From Lineus longissimus (taxonomy: Eukaryota; Nemertea; Pilidiophora; Heteronemertea; Lineidae), in NCBI RefSeq assembly GCF_910592395.1, contig NC_088309.1:374501-438500 (forward strand): a stretch of 64,000 nucleotides of DNA, written 5' to 3'. The notes beneath the pieces are model-generated. The model was not told the DNA's origin. It saw nothing but the letters and a program-made list of their open reading frames with translations, and did not search any database. The first letter of the stretch is position 1. Each line of letters opens with the position of its first letter. The position numbers and the translations under genes are program-made. Positions 52,401-62,875 of the stretch are shown one piece after another.

Positions 52401-54129
52401 TCAGACGAGTATTGGCACTGTCTGATGCTCTGGACTTCTCGTGCATTGTGAGTCGCACCTGCCAAAGGACATTGGTGGTGGTCACCCTAGCTCTGGTAAC
52501 ACCTGTTGTGGATGTGGTCTCTCAATGACCTGAGCTTATTTCCATGTCTAAAGAGGTTGGTTTTTAATTTACTTTTACTTGTAGAGGCCTGATGTAAGTT
52601 GTCTGTACTCTTGATTTTTTTCAGTTCCCGGAACGATGCATGGACAAGTGCCTCCGGGGCACCAACCTCCACAACAGGGCGGTCCCCAGCAACAGCCTCA
52701 TCATCACCCTGTACCACACTACCAGCCGCAACACCATCATTCACGTGCCACACCACCCCAGTCCCAGCCTAGTCATCCTGCACCAAGCCCAGCACACCAG
52801 CCAAACGCACCTCCGCCACCCCAGCATCCGCCGCATCAAGGACATCCTCCGTCGTCAACGCCCACTCAGATGATGTACACTCACAGTCAGCATATAGCAC
52901 CGTATCCCCTGCAGCAGAGTCCTCACACACCGACGTCCCCGCAGACGATGCAGGCAAATATGCCCTACTCGTACGCACATCAGATGCCCAATCATGGTGG
53001 ACAACCAATGACGTTGGCGCATATACCACAGACGTCTGTTAGTTTTTCAACGCAGCATACACATTCGCCGCAGACCCACCAGACACCTAGTATGATCATG
53101 GTGGCGGGACCGCCTCACCATCCTGGAGCACAAGCTGCTGTTCAACATGGCCATCAGCAGATGCAACATCATCCACAGATGCAAGGACCCCCTGTTCATC
53201 GTGAGTTCAACCTCCTTATGCACATGTAACTCTGTTACAGCCATGTCAGCTGAAGATTTGGAGAGAAACTTTCCAGTGAATGGTCATGCCAAGAGGGTTT
53301 GAATATTTGGCAGTTACTGTGTTCCTGACTTGTCAACTGAACCTCTCAAATGTTAAAGGCACATTGCTGACACCGTTTGTGTTATTCTGTGTTTAGGATG
53401 TTAAGTGACTTCCATTTGTGTTTTCAGCTGAGCGCCATCGTTTCCCATCAGTGCCAGCAGGACATGCCGGTGCTATGCACCAAGCACCTCATGGTGCTCC
53501 GATGGGCCACCCCCAGCAGACAGCGATGGGAATGGTGCCTGTCTCGCAAGCACCACCTCAGATGCACCATCACCAGGTGCACCCTCATCCTCATCCTCAT
53601 CCTTATCATACACATCCACAGAGTAAGTACCAAATAAGTATGTATCAGTTCTTTAGACAACCTTTTTGATGTAGTATCAACAGCACGAGGGCAGAATATG
53701 CAGCACTGGTCACTGATCAAGCTCAAATGACTTCACAAATTGGAATTGAACACTTCTCTGTGTTGTTCACATAGAGACGATGAGAAGGCAAAAGCAGCAG
53801 GCTGTTTATATGGTGAGGCCACTTGACTTCAGTCATGATTCTCTATCAGCTATGTGTGCTTTGGCCTATTCATGGCACTTGCACTTTGCACAGTGAACGT
53901 GCGCTCACCCCAGACCAAAGTGCTTAAGCAAAGATCACATGTACTCGACTGCATACTGCACTACACAAGAATTCCTAGACACGGTCATAGAAATGACAAA
54001 CATTTCAGCATAAATTGTCTACATAATCAATTGTTATCATCAATAGTGATTGATACTCATCTCCATTGTCTTGTTACAGTGCACACGCAAAATCATCCGC
54101 CAGTTCAAGCCTTCCAACCCAACCCTTAA
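46416..54129 (+). CDS. ATXN2: Ataxin-2, complete, 17 coding exons, 898 residues
   Basis: Ataxin-2 is a cytoplasmic RNA-binding regulator of translation, mRNA stability and stress granules that binds poly(A)-binding protein. Exons: 46416-46459, 47039-47078, 47374-47427, 47707-47778, 48010-48160, 48594-48721, 48931-49220, 49638-49783, 49897-50088, 50343-50481, 50778-50856, 51131-51347, 51679-51878, 52232-52355, 52625-53200, 53428-53622, 54080-54129. Phases close perfectly (2,697 nt). The Lsm domain is near residues 29-120 (EGVYANARWTHAFTSLI, VQVQVKNSSIYEGVLRTFS). LsmAD begins SPNGWDPQDMF (164). PAM2 is LNPLAKEFVFNPKAP (427-441). The C-terminal half is Gln/Pro/His-rich. The N-terminus before the Lsm domain is only about 28 residues, with no polyglutamine tract. 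The intron after exon 12 uses a GC donor. Confidence 0.95.
48131..48400 (+). repeat. 63-68-bp tandem array copying the ATXN2 exon 5 end and splice donor
   Basis: The last 23-30 nt of ATXN2 exon 5 (tttggactatgctaatcgag) and the donor gtaagcagtgat are copied three times in the intron. Donor GTs lie at 48161 (real), 48229, 48292 and 48355. Copies carry ggactaag instead of ggactatg. Same architecture as the array after HECTD4 exon 18. Confidence 0.92.
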
Positions 54130-55201
54130 GCAGGTAAGGTGGCTGTTACACTCGATTTGGTCAGACACGGAGGCAGATTTCACCTCAAAATAGGAAGCTT
54201 CCCGTCCAGAATTTGAAAGAAATCTTTCCCGGTACAGTCAGCCTTCTTCACTATTGTTGACAGACAGTGCCAAACTTGTTGTTGCTGACTGATGAACATG
54301 GTACCTGTTGGGTTGATTGTAGTTTCTGAGAGAGTTGTATCTCATGAAGGTATTTATGCAGACCACATGAATGACCATGGCCATGGAATGAGAGGATTAA
54401 TCAATTGACATCAGTGATTATACATGTACTCTTGGTCTAATCTCCTGAATCTTCTTCGTTTTTCAGATAGTTTCTGAGTAGTGAGCATCGGAAGTTTGCT
54501 GTTCCTCTCTTCATGGAGTTTTTTCATCTCTCCTTGCACTGACATTTTAAAACAGCCTGGACTACAATGTGTGTTCAACAGACTCTCGGGCTGAACACGG
54601 CCAACTAAACTATTATATTAGTGATTTCAATGATGATCGATTTTAAGTGTGAACCATGCTGAATGCATGCAGAAGTGTTGGGATTTTAGTTTGTATGATG
54701 CGCTTGTTATTAAATAGAGACTACAGATTTATACAGGATGGATTCTGTGGAGAGATTCATCAAGATGAGGTCTGCGGATCTGGGGAGTGAGACGGGGCAG
54801 GAAGGATTCTGGTTGGGTGGGTGGGTGGGTGGGTGGGTGGGAGGGTGGGACTGGGCACTTGACAAACCCCAAATTATGTACATTAATTCAAAACAAGAAC
54901 TTGCATATTGAAAGTATAAATGATGTAAAAAGGATACAATTGTGATGAGACTTAATTAAAGATATGCAAGTCAGATATATGGGGTTTGGGCAGGACCGGG
55001 GGTCAAACGATGAATAAAATACAGAAAACACCACTTGATGTCTTCTCTTATGATTTGTATTCGTTTTGAGTTGTCAGAAGTCATTTGTGCTGCTGATAGG
55101 AGACTTGGAAGGGGCTTGTCATGACAGATCATGCTTCAGCTGCGGGAGCACAGTTCAATTTCACGATCGACTACTAATCGTAGACAGATTGATCCAATAA
55201 A
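54130..55201 (+). other. ATXN2: ATXN2 3' UTR, probably split by an intron, with two polyadenylation signals
   Basis: A strong donor (CAG|gtaagg, GT at 54135) lies a few bases after the stop TAA 54127-54129. A strong acceptor (tcgtttttcag) ends near 54467, suggesting an intron just downstream of the stop. AATAAA occurs at 55013-55018 and 55196-55201, giving two possible transcript ends. Confidence 0.55.
54814..54850 (+). repeat. (GGGT)n microsatellite in the ATXN2 3' UTR, possible G-quadruplex
   Basis: Roughly eight successive GGG runs separated by single bases lie on the sense strand. Four or more GGG runs with one-base loops is the strongest class of G-quadruplex motif and would be present in the mRNA. 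Confidence 0.8.
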
Positions 55202-55796
55202 GTATTTTTATGTATATATTAATGTCTTTTTGGTGGCACGTTCTGCATGAGAGGAAGGACTATGGGAGGATATACCAGCCTAGGATGACTGTGGTCCCAA
55301 GTAGTACTCCAGAGTTGTCAGGTAGATATTGGGTACTACCAGTCTCATGAGATCAGATAACCAGCTGGCAAAGGTTGGTTGCTCCATTGTCCTTGCGAGA
55401 TGATTGCCATGGTACAACCAAATCAGTTGTCTTGTATCACCCATGTAGAACGCGTGTGTAACACTTTTTTTTGATAATGTAAAATTTATTTACACATAAA
55501 AGTATTTACAGGATATACATTGTACATTGGCTTTACTGGTATTTCGCCATTGAGAGTGGTGGTCAGTTATACATTGAATTGTAGATTCCTTTCTTCCTTC
55601 ATTGTAACGAACAGGTCGTTCGAGCACCAATATTTGTTGAAATGAGAGATGTTTGAAATCACATGGAATACGGACCTTGATCCCGTTCACAAAGTACATG
55701 AATAATGAATTGGATGTGATTGGCTTATGGTCGGACTTTTTAAAATTTCTATTGACCCAAATCGTTTTAACATAGCTGGAGCAAAGGAACACTTCA

Positions 55797-56278
55797 GGGG
55801 AACAAGTGTGATGGTCCAAGATAAACGAGGTCCAGGTTGAAGTAGGAGTTGGGGTCAGGATTAATTTCAAAAAGGTTTTAAATTTCCCATGGTTTACATT
55901 TTGGACATAGTGATATTTTCTTGTAATGATGACTCTTCTATGGTATGATATTTAGAAGTATATCAGAAAAGAGGTCATTGTAGTTATATCAAAGAAATTT
56001 CTCATGTATCTAGATTTGAGAAGTGACATTGTCTTCATAAATTAAATGATTCTTTTGATGTGTTATTCCTGATATTTGTGCCTGATATCAGTTTTGGGAC
56101 TGGGGCGAGTTTAAGCCCGAGTAACCGTAACTTAGGGTAAAGTAGCCGAGAAAAAGGACCAAAAACACCAGATGTGCGTTAACTACAAAAACGACTCACT
56201 AACCCCATTCAACAATTTTTTCACATCTAAATATCAATTTCTTCCAAAAGGTATCTTGGACCATCACACTTGTTCCCC
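55797..56278. repeat. Perfect 27-bp inverted pair about 430 bp apart
   Basis: 55797-55823 (ggggaacaagtgtgatgg plus tccaagata) is the exact reverse complement of 56252-56278. Possibly the ends or inner arms of an unrecognised foldback element. Confidence 0.85.
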
Positions 56279-56369
56279 CGAATTGGTGTCTCACTGCTTG
56301 TTGGGATTTGGGTCATATTTTCCCCAAACAACTTCTCTTCATTGGGTTACTGCTCTAAGGGTTGCTCGC

Positions 56370-56525
56370 TAATTACTCGCTATGAGCATGATGAGTTAGG
56401 TGATTGCACCCCGAAAAACCGACTGACAATTCTACCTCCCAATCTTACTCTCCACATACCAAAGTGATTTATCTTGGAATACAGTTGAACTTCGCTGAAA
56501 ACTAATGATGTGTTGATGAGTTCAA
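56370..56525 (+). repeat. Dispersed repeat, copy A
   Basis: Similar in order and direction to 63333-63515: aattactcgctatgagc, gattgcaccccgaaa, actgacaattctacctccc, aatcttactctccacatacc, aaagtgattt and actaatgatgtgttgatgag all have matches there. Copy A lacks about 40 bp present in copy B. Confidence 0.85.
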
Positions 56526-57189
56526 TTTGTCCAAGATACATCTCCAGTAATCATATGGACAGTCTCATCATCAGTCAGTCGGTCCTAAAGACATTTCTAA
56601 TAAACATGGGGACAAACTCTTCCGAGTGGTAGTCTGTCCAATTGACCACGACCAAGTAGGGGCCTATATGTAGACTAGGCCTGTGGTCTCCTGGTATGAC
56701 CCATATTTTGGGTATTGTAAAATTGTTATGACAAATATATTTAAAAAACTCTTACATTAGAATATCAATTAGTGTAAGAGGTATCTATCGATAAAATCAA
56801 GATCACTTTCAGGTTGATATTTCTTGAGATGAAAACGAAAGAACATATTAGTGAAGGCACATTAGCAAAACCAAAATATTGATCTTTCAGAATTTAGTTA
56901 GGTATCAAACTTTCGTTTCTCTGCTCAACGTATTTGAAGTAGTCGTGATCGCGTAATAGACGAACGCCTGCTGACCTTGCTAATTTTGACTATTTTGCTA
57001 TACAGCCATGTATATGCAACATAGTTAATTGATTCTAAGATATGCATGCATGCATGCCATGGTGACCAAATTGAGAAACACCGATTGGTGATGTATGGGA
57101 CATGACCTATCCTCCCATGCAGCCATTGCAGGCCCCTACATCTCCTATAGTGGTACCGGTACTGTTTACACCAGTCAAGGAGACACATA

Positions 57190-57424
57190 TTGATGAATAC
57201 CATCGGTATGTGGTCTCGAGAAGCCGGTTCCAATGACCACTCGTACTCTGGAAAGATGCTGAGATTGCTCTGGGACTCGCTAGCCCCCACGGGCCCGGCT
57301 ATAAAACACCGGCACCCCGACATGCTCGGCGTCTTCGATGAGAAGGAAAAGGAGGTCCTAATCATAGAGATAGCTGTCAGTTCCGACAGACACGTCCTAG
57401 CACGTGCGGAGGAGAAACGATCGA
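57190..57424 (+). pseudogene. Retroelement C-terminal endonuclease-like fragment
   Basis: The open frame contains KHRHPDMLGVFDEKEKEVLI, then IEIAVSSD and EEKRSKYC. The pattern P-D, about a dozen residues, I-E-I-A-V, then K-Y matches the restriction-endonuclease-like (PD-D/ExK) tail found after reverse transcriptases of R2/NeSL-like non-LTR elements and related retroelements. Neither a reverse transcriptase nor a longer open frame lies upstream, so this is a truncated remnant running straight into a minisatellite. Family assignment is uncertain. Confidence 0.5.
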
Positions 57425-57431
57425 AGTACTG

Positions 57432-58672
57432 TGGCTGTGACTATCTCATCTCTCTCATCATGTTGTCAACACGGTGGAGCAGCCAGGACTAATTCGGCCT
57501 GGCTATGACCGTTTCATCCCTCTCATCACGCTGTCAACACAGTGGGGCAGCCAGGACTGATTCGGCCTGGCTGTGACTTCCTCATCTCTCTCTGTGACTG
57601 CGTCATCTCTCTCGCCATGTTGACAACTTGGCAGAGCAGCCAAGACTGATTCGCCTGGCTGTGACTGTCTCATCTCTCTCACCATATCAACAACTAGGCA
57701 GTGCGGCGAAGACTGATGTGACCTGGCTGTGACCGTCTCATCTCACTCATCATGTTGTCAACACGGTGGAGCAGCCAGGTCTGATTCGGCCTGGCTGTGA
57801 ATGCCTCATCTCTCTCACCATGTTGACAACTTGGCAGAGCAGCCAAGACTGATTCGGCCTGTCTGTGACCGTCTCATCTCTCTCATCATGTTGTCAACAC
57901 GGTGGAGCAACCAGGACTGATTCGGCCTGGCTGTGACTGTCTCATCTCTCTCACCATGTTGGCAACTTGGCAGAGCAGCCAAGACTGATTCGGCCTGTCT
58001 GTGACCGTCTCATCTCTCTCATCATGTTGTCAACACGGTGGAGCAACCAGGACTGATTCGGCCTGGTTGTGACTTCCTCATCTCTCTCATCATGTTGTCA
58101 ACACGGTGGAGCAGCCAAGACTGATTTGGCCTGTCTGTGACTGTCTCATCTCTCTCATCATGTTGTCAGCACGGTGGAGCAGCCAGGACTGATTCGGCCT
58201 GGCTGTGACCGTCTCATCTCTCTCATCATGTTGTCAACACGGTGGAGCAGCCAGGACTGATTTGGCCCGTCTGTGACTGTCTCATCTCTCTCATCATGTT
58301 GTCAACACGGTGGAGCAGCCAAGACTGATTTGGCCTGTCTGTGACTGTCTCATCTCTCTCATCATGTTGTCAACACGGTGGAGCAGCCAGGACTGATTCG
58401 GCCCGGTTGTGACTTCCTTTTCTCTCTCACCATGTTGACAACTTGGCAGAGCAGCCAAGACTGATTTTGGCCTGGCTGTGACTGTCTCATCTCTCTCACC
58501 ATGATTATTGTCAACACGGTGGAGCAGCCAGAACTGATTCGGCCTGGCTGTGACTGCCTCATCTCTCTCACCATGTTGACAACTTGGCAGAGCAACCAAT
58601 ACTGATTTGGCCTGCCTGTGACTGTCTCATCTCTCTCATCATGTTGTCAGCACGATGGAGGAGCCAGGACTG
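57432..58672 (+). repeat. 68-bp minisatellite, about 18 copies
   Basis: Units contain ctcatctctctcatcatgtt, gtcaacacggtggagcag and ccaggactgattcggcctgg. Two subtypes alternate: one with tgttgtcaacacggtggagc, the other with tgttgacaacttggcagagc. Units differ by about 5-15%. The array begins inside the 3' end of the endonuclease-like fragment. Confidence 0.93.
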
Positions 58673-58774
58673 TCAAACAGTTGTGTGAGCTCACTAGAGC
58701 TTGCACTTACATAATAGTGTAAAACTAAAATTAATATAATATATGCTGGCGGAGGGTGTTGAATATATGCGTAT

Positions 58775-59819
58775 GTACGGCAGCAGATTAGTGCCATAAA
58801 AAAATAAAATATTATCTCGTTATTACGAGATGTTATCTCGTTATTACGAGATCTTTTCTCGTTATTACGAGATGCGAAAGTGCACGCAACATCGAGGATT
58901 AAGGTCTCATTAGGGAGTTTTTTTTTTCATTCATGCGCGGCCAAGCCCTAACCGTAGTTCCTAAAATCATTGATTTCTCGGTCCTTACAGTATGTCAGCG
59001 TTGATTCAGCAGTTGTTTTGGCAAAGACATGTTTTTTTGGAGTTTCTGAAACCTAGAGCGCTACTCAATAGGCGACTAACAAGAAACTACGCATTTATAC
59101 TGTTGTTGCCGACGTATGTGTACACTGAACTTGGGATGTGCGTCGGCCCCGTGTTGAAATGCCGTCCAGTCCCAGTTAGTGCGTTTTTCGCTAATTTGTG
59201 CAGAATTCAACATATCTCAAAAGTTCAATGGTTGACCCTCGATTTTTTTTTGATTTTTGTGTAGCGTAAGCAACTGTCTTTCATGGGAGAATGGTCTCTG
59301 TAAGAATTATTCAGGAAGAAGTGTATAATATTTTGGGTTTTTTTGTGATTGTCCGGCCCAATTGGCAATATTGCCATTTGGGATGGTGAACAGTGCTAGG
59401 AGCAAATGCGACGCTTATGATTTATTTAAAGAAATAAAATGCCCGATTTAACATCCTGCAGAATCAGGGGAATCGGGCGTTTCCAGTGATATACGACACA
59501 AATGGGTTGTCCTCATGCATTCACTTTGGAAACACATTTTAAAATAGATGTTACGTCCTGTTAATGGGGCACGTCATCATCGCGTACATTTGGGAAAAAC
59601 TCCCTAACGAGACCTAAAGCTCAGGATCAAGCGCGGGAAAGGTCCGTACTTTATAGACCCATATACAATCATCGCGTAATAACGAGATAACATCTCGTAA
59701 TAACGAGAAAAGATCGCGTAATAACGAGATAACATCGCGTAATAACGAGAAAAGATCTCGTAATAACGAGATAATATTTTATTTTTTATATTTTTTATGG
59801 CACTAATCTGCTGCCGTAC
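58775..59819. mobile_element. Foldback (terminal-inverted-repeat) DNA element about 1.05 kb long
   Basis: The left end (58775-58874) begins gtacggcagcagattagtgc, then carries three copies of CTCGTTATTACGAGAT, itself palindromic. The right end (about 59673-59819) is the reverse complement with five such units, some mutated to CGCG. Just inside lies a second inverted pair, 58902-58922 and 59595-59615 (one mismatch). The core (58924-59594) has a 90-residue open frame (58992-59264) with no recognisable transposase, so the element is presumably non-autonomous. Confidence 0.88.
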
Positions 59820-59881
59820 GTATTTATGTATGCATGAATGGATAATAATAAGAAAATGTTTCAAAAAACACGAAAAAAGTA

Positions 59882-59953
59882 GATTCGCCGGGGTTCGAAC
59901 CCGTGACCACCCAATCCGTAGTGCAGCCGTCTAACCGCCGAGGCCATCAAGGC
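59882..59953 (-). other. tRNA-like sequence (pseudo-tRNA or SINE head)
   Basis: The minus strand reads TGGCCTCGGCGGTTAGACGG (a good A box) and GGGTTCGAACCCC (a good B box) at normal tRNA spacing. The acceptor stem does not pair and the T stem has a mismatch, so a working tRNA is unlikely. It lies about 60 bp outside the foldback element. Confidence 0.45.
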
Positions 59954-61078
59954 TTTAATGATAGACCGGGATTTTTGTTGTTCAATTCGTCGCCATATTG
60001 AAAAAGCGCAATGATTGTGACGAGGTTACGCTGGCGGAAGAGTAATTGGGTACAAATAGTCCCAGATAATCGTATAATTCAATATTGCGACAGAGTTTTC
60101 TTGATATATCGTATTTATATAGCTCGGTGATATAAAAGATAATTATCGCATTTGATTTAAATGTTTGAATGGCTTTCTCAAAAAAATTTTAGAAGCGAGG
60201 TCAACAGGGTCAAAAGAAATAGTCTTTGGCGCCAATGATATCAGCAATGATTTGAATTAAGATTCGAGTCGATTCTTTTGGAGTCGGAAATACCCATGCA
60301 CACGGCAATCGTATCTAGGCTATATAGCTCCGAGCACGTGTTTTGAAGGGACAATTTCGGTGTGGGATTTAGGTGGCCAGGAAGCTGATATGTAATTTGA
60401 ATCTATCCGCCTGCTCATCACTGTAGTTACAAACTAAATGCTCATCGCTAATAACGAATTTAGCGTGTAATGTGAGACGGGTTTGACATGACTTGCAAAT
60501 CTTAGATTTTTAGGCAAACGTACAGTTACATTCCGTTTTGGTGAGATCTTTTTTGCAGTTTGATGATATGTCAATAATTCTCTCGGCTCCTTGAGAAGTC
60601 ACGGTCCTACTTAAAGCTATTTTGCATGAAAACAGCCTGTCTCATGCCAAAGTTGTCCAAAGAATGTTTGTAGCTGATTTTATGGTTTGAATGGCCATTT
60701 TGAAAAAGGGTTTAGAATCGAGGGCAACCAAAATAGTTCTTGGCCTCAATGTACCCTCGGGAATTCATGCCGCCGACTAGTCAAACCATTCTCTGGCCGA
60801 TTGCTCGAACACCTGGAATCAGTGTGTACTTAGCTTGAAAAGTTCGGGTGAAGGGGTTTTCTTCATGATAAATAAGATAATATTCACAATGGTATAAGAT
60901 GATGGTATAAGAGGGCCGGCGAATCTAGGAACTGGAAGAAGAGGGAGCGTGCACTGCATTTCTCATCAAAATTCCTGGACAGGTGTGTTCCAAAATTTCA
61001 TGAGTGGTCAATTAAAAAAAGTTTACATCAATTAGGAGCCGTGCGTCTGGTGCACCCGCTTGGATCCGCGCCTGATAA
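59954..61078. other. Unassigned intergenic sequence
   Basis: AT-rich, with no open frame having recognisable domains. It probably includes decayed 5' parts of the adjacent LINE. Confidence 0.4.
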
Positions 61079-62370
61079 ACGTCCTTTGACAAAATCACCG
61101 ACTTATTAGATCAAGGTAGCCCTGTAGATGTAATTTATCTAGACTTTTCCAAAGCTTTCGACACTGTGCCCCATGAGCGATTGAAAAACAAGTTACAATA
61201 CTACGGCGTGCGAGGAAATATCTACAACTGGATATGTGACTTCGTAAGAGATAGGAGGCAAAGGGTTATGGTAGACGGAGCAGCATCCGAGTGGGCGGCT
61301 GTGACCAGCGGAGTACCACAAGGCAGTGTCCTTGGTCCGACTTTGTTTATTTATTATGTGAACGACATCCCTCACTGCGTGGAGAACTTAGCAATGATGT
61401 TTGCGGATGACGCCAAACTCATAGCAGAAGTCGCAACAACAGAGCAGACGCAGTCGGTGCGGTGCAAAAAGATCTCAGCAACCTTGATGATTGGACTGAA
61501 CTATGGCAACTCAGATTTAATATGGATAAATGTAAGAGTATGCATCTCGGAAGAAACAATCCACAAGCAGAATACTTTCTGAGGAAGGATGGCCAGAGAC
61601 ATGAGGTTTTAGAATCAGATTGCGAAAATGACTTGGGGGTGATCATCGATAGAAACCTGACTTTTGAAAATCACATTAATAATGTAGCTAATGTAGCAAC
61701 AAAGATTGTTGGAATGATCAGGAGATCCTTTGACCATTTGGATACTAGGATGTTTGCGACACTATTTAAAAGTTTGGTAAGGCCACACCTCGAATATGCA
61801 AATGTCATCTGGGCCCCCCACCTGAAGAAAAACATAACCGTACTGGAAAACGTACAAAGACGAGCAACAAAGTTAATCCCGGGATTAAGAGACATCAGTT
61901 ACGAGGAGAGACTCTGCAAATTAGGACTCCCGAGTTTATCCTATAGAAGACTTCGAGGGGACTTAATAGAAACTTACAAGATCACCCATGGTTACTACAA
62001 CATAGATGGACTTAATCTAACCCAACCTGTCGATGTCACCTATCAAACCAGAGGTCATTCGTATAAGTTAAACAAACCAAGAGCCAAACTAGATATCCGA
62101 AAGTACTTTTTTACCAACAGAATCATAGATCCGTGGAATAACTTGCCAGAACAAGCAGTGAATGCCAACTCGCTAAACCAATTTAAAAATATGATTGACA
62201 CTCATTACAAATCCGAACTCTACAGCACAGAACCTAGATCAATCATCAAATTTCGTACACACCCCGCCATGCCCACGCAAACAAAAGTATTGAAGAAAAA
62301 ACCTGCTACATACAGGCTAAAAGCCTATTGCAGTATCGTTATGTGTGTATGTATATATATATATATATAA
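61079..62370 (+). pseudogene. 5'-truncated, frameshifted CR1/Jockey-type LINE (reverse transcriptase and thumb/C-terminus)
   Basis: The first frame (61079 to about 61450) has the reverse transcriptase motifs VIYLDFSKAFDTVPH, TSGVPQGSVLGPTLF and the catalytic FADDAK. The reading then shifts near 61440-61465 to a second frame (61462-62370) with LSNLDDWTELWQLRFNMDKC, KSMHLGRNNP, DLGVIIDRNLTFENHI, LVRPHLEYANVIWAP and NVQRRATKLIPGL, the standard region after the polymerase domain in CR1/Jockey-like LINEs. A stop lies directly upstream (61073-61075) and no endonuclease domain is present. The 3' end runs into (TA)n at about 62350-62369, a usual LINE tail. Non-functional copy. Confidence 0.9.
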
Positions 62371-62372
62371 AA

Positions 62373-62875
62373 CCGTCATCGGATGCGCATCCGATATGCC
62401 ACGAGATCCTTTACCGTCAATTCCCTGACCGTCTTCGGATGCGCATCCGATATGCCACGAGATCCTTCACCGTCAATTCCCTTACCGTCTTCGGATCCGA
62501 TATGCCACGAGATCCTTCACCGTCAATTCCCTTACCGTCTTCGGATGCGCATCCGATATGCCACGAGATCCTTTACCGTCAATTACCGTCATCGGATGCG
62601 CATCCGATATGCCACGAGATCCTTCACCGTCAATTCCCTTACCGTCTTCGGATGCGCATCCGATATGCCACGAGATCCTTTACCGTCAATTACCGTCATC
62701 GGATGCGCATCCGATATGCCACGAGATCCTTCACCGTCAATTCCCTTACCGTCTTCGGATGCGCATCCGATATGCCACGAGATCCTTCACCGTCAATTCC
62801 TATACCGTCATTGGATGCCACGAGATTTTTTGTTACCTCACCGTCAATTCCTATACCGTCATGGATGCCACCAGC
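62373..62875 (+). repeat. 51/56-bp minisatellite with a 16-bp palindrome in each unit
   Basis: The perfect palindrome TCGGATGCGCATCCGA occurs at 62379, 62435, 62541, 62592, 62648, 62699 and 62755. A shortened form TCGGATCCGA, itself palindromic, is at 62491. Spacing is 56, 56, 50, 51, 56, 51 and 56 bp, so two unit lengths are mixed. Each unit continues tatgccacgagatcctt and accgtcaatt. Two degenerate units follow to about 62875. All three plus frames stay open here, which reflects lack of stops in the unit, not genes. Confidence 0.95.

Larger units (their letters stand above)
55202..57189. other. Gene-free, repeat-derived intergenic DNA
   Basis: No supported gene. The minus-strand open frame 55490-55870 starts with TTG and has no recognisable domain. 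The stretch contains one half of a 27-bp inverted pair, one copy of a dispersed repeat (56370-56525) and AT-rich sequence. Confidence 0.5.

Noticed and set aside
55490-55870. 126-residue minus-strand open frame downstream of ATXN2, followed by AATAAA
   Set aside because: It starts with TTG, has no recognisable domain or upstream splice structure, and overlaps one arm of an inverted pair.
57432-58672. CRISPR-like array (repeat units about 68 bp)
   Set aside because: No unique spacers of constant length, the unit diverges evenly, and the surrounding DNA is animal.
58992-59264. 90-residue open frame inside the foldback element as a transposase
   Set aside because: No catalytic DDE-type pattern or DNA-binding motif is visible, and it is too short.
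59882-59953. A functional tRNA gene on the minus strand
   Set aside because: A and B boxes are good, but the acceptor stem does not pair and the T stem has a mismatch; kept only as a tRNA-like sequence.
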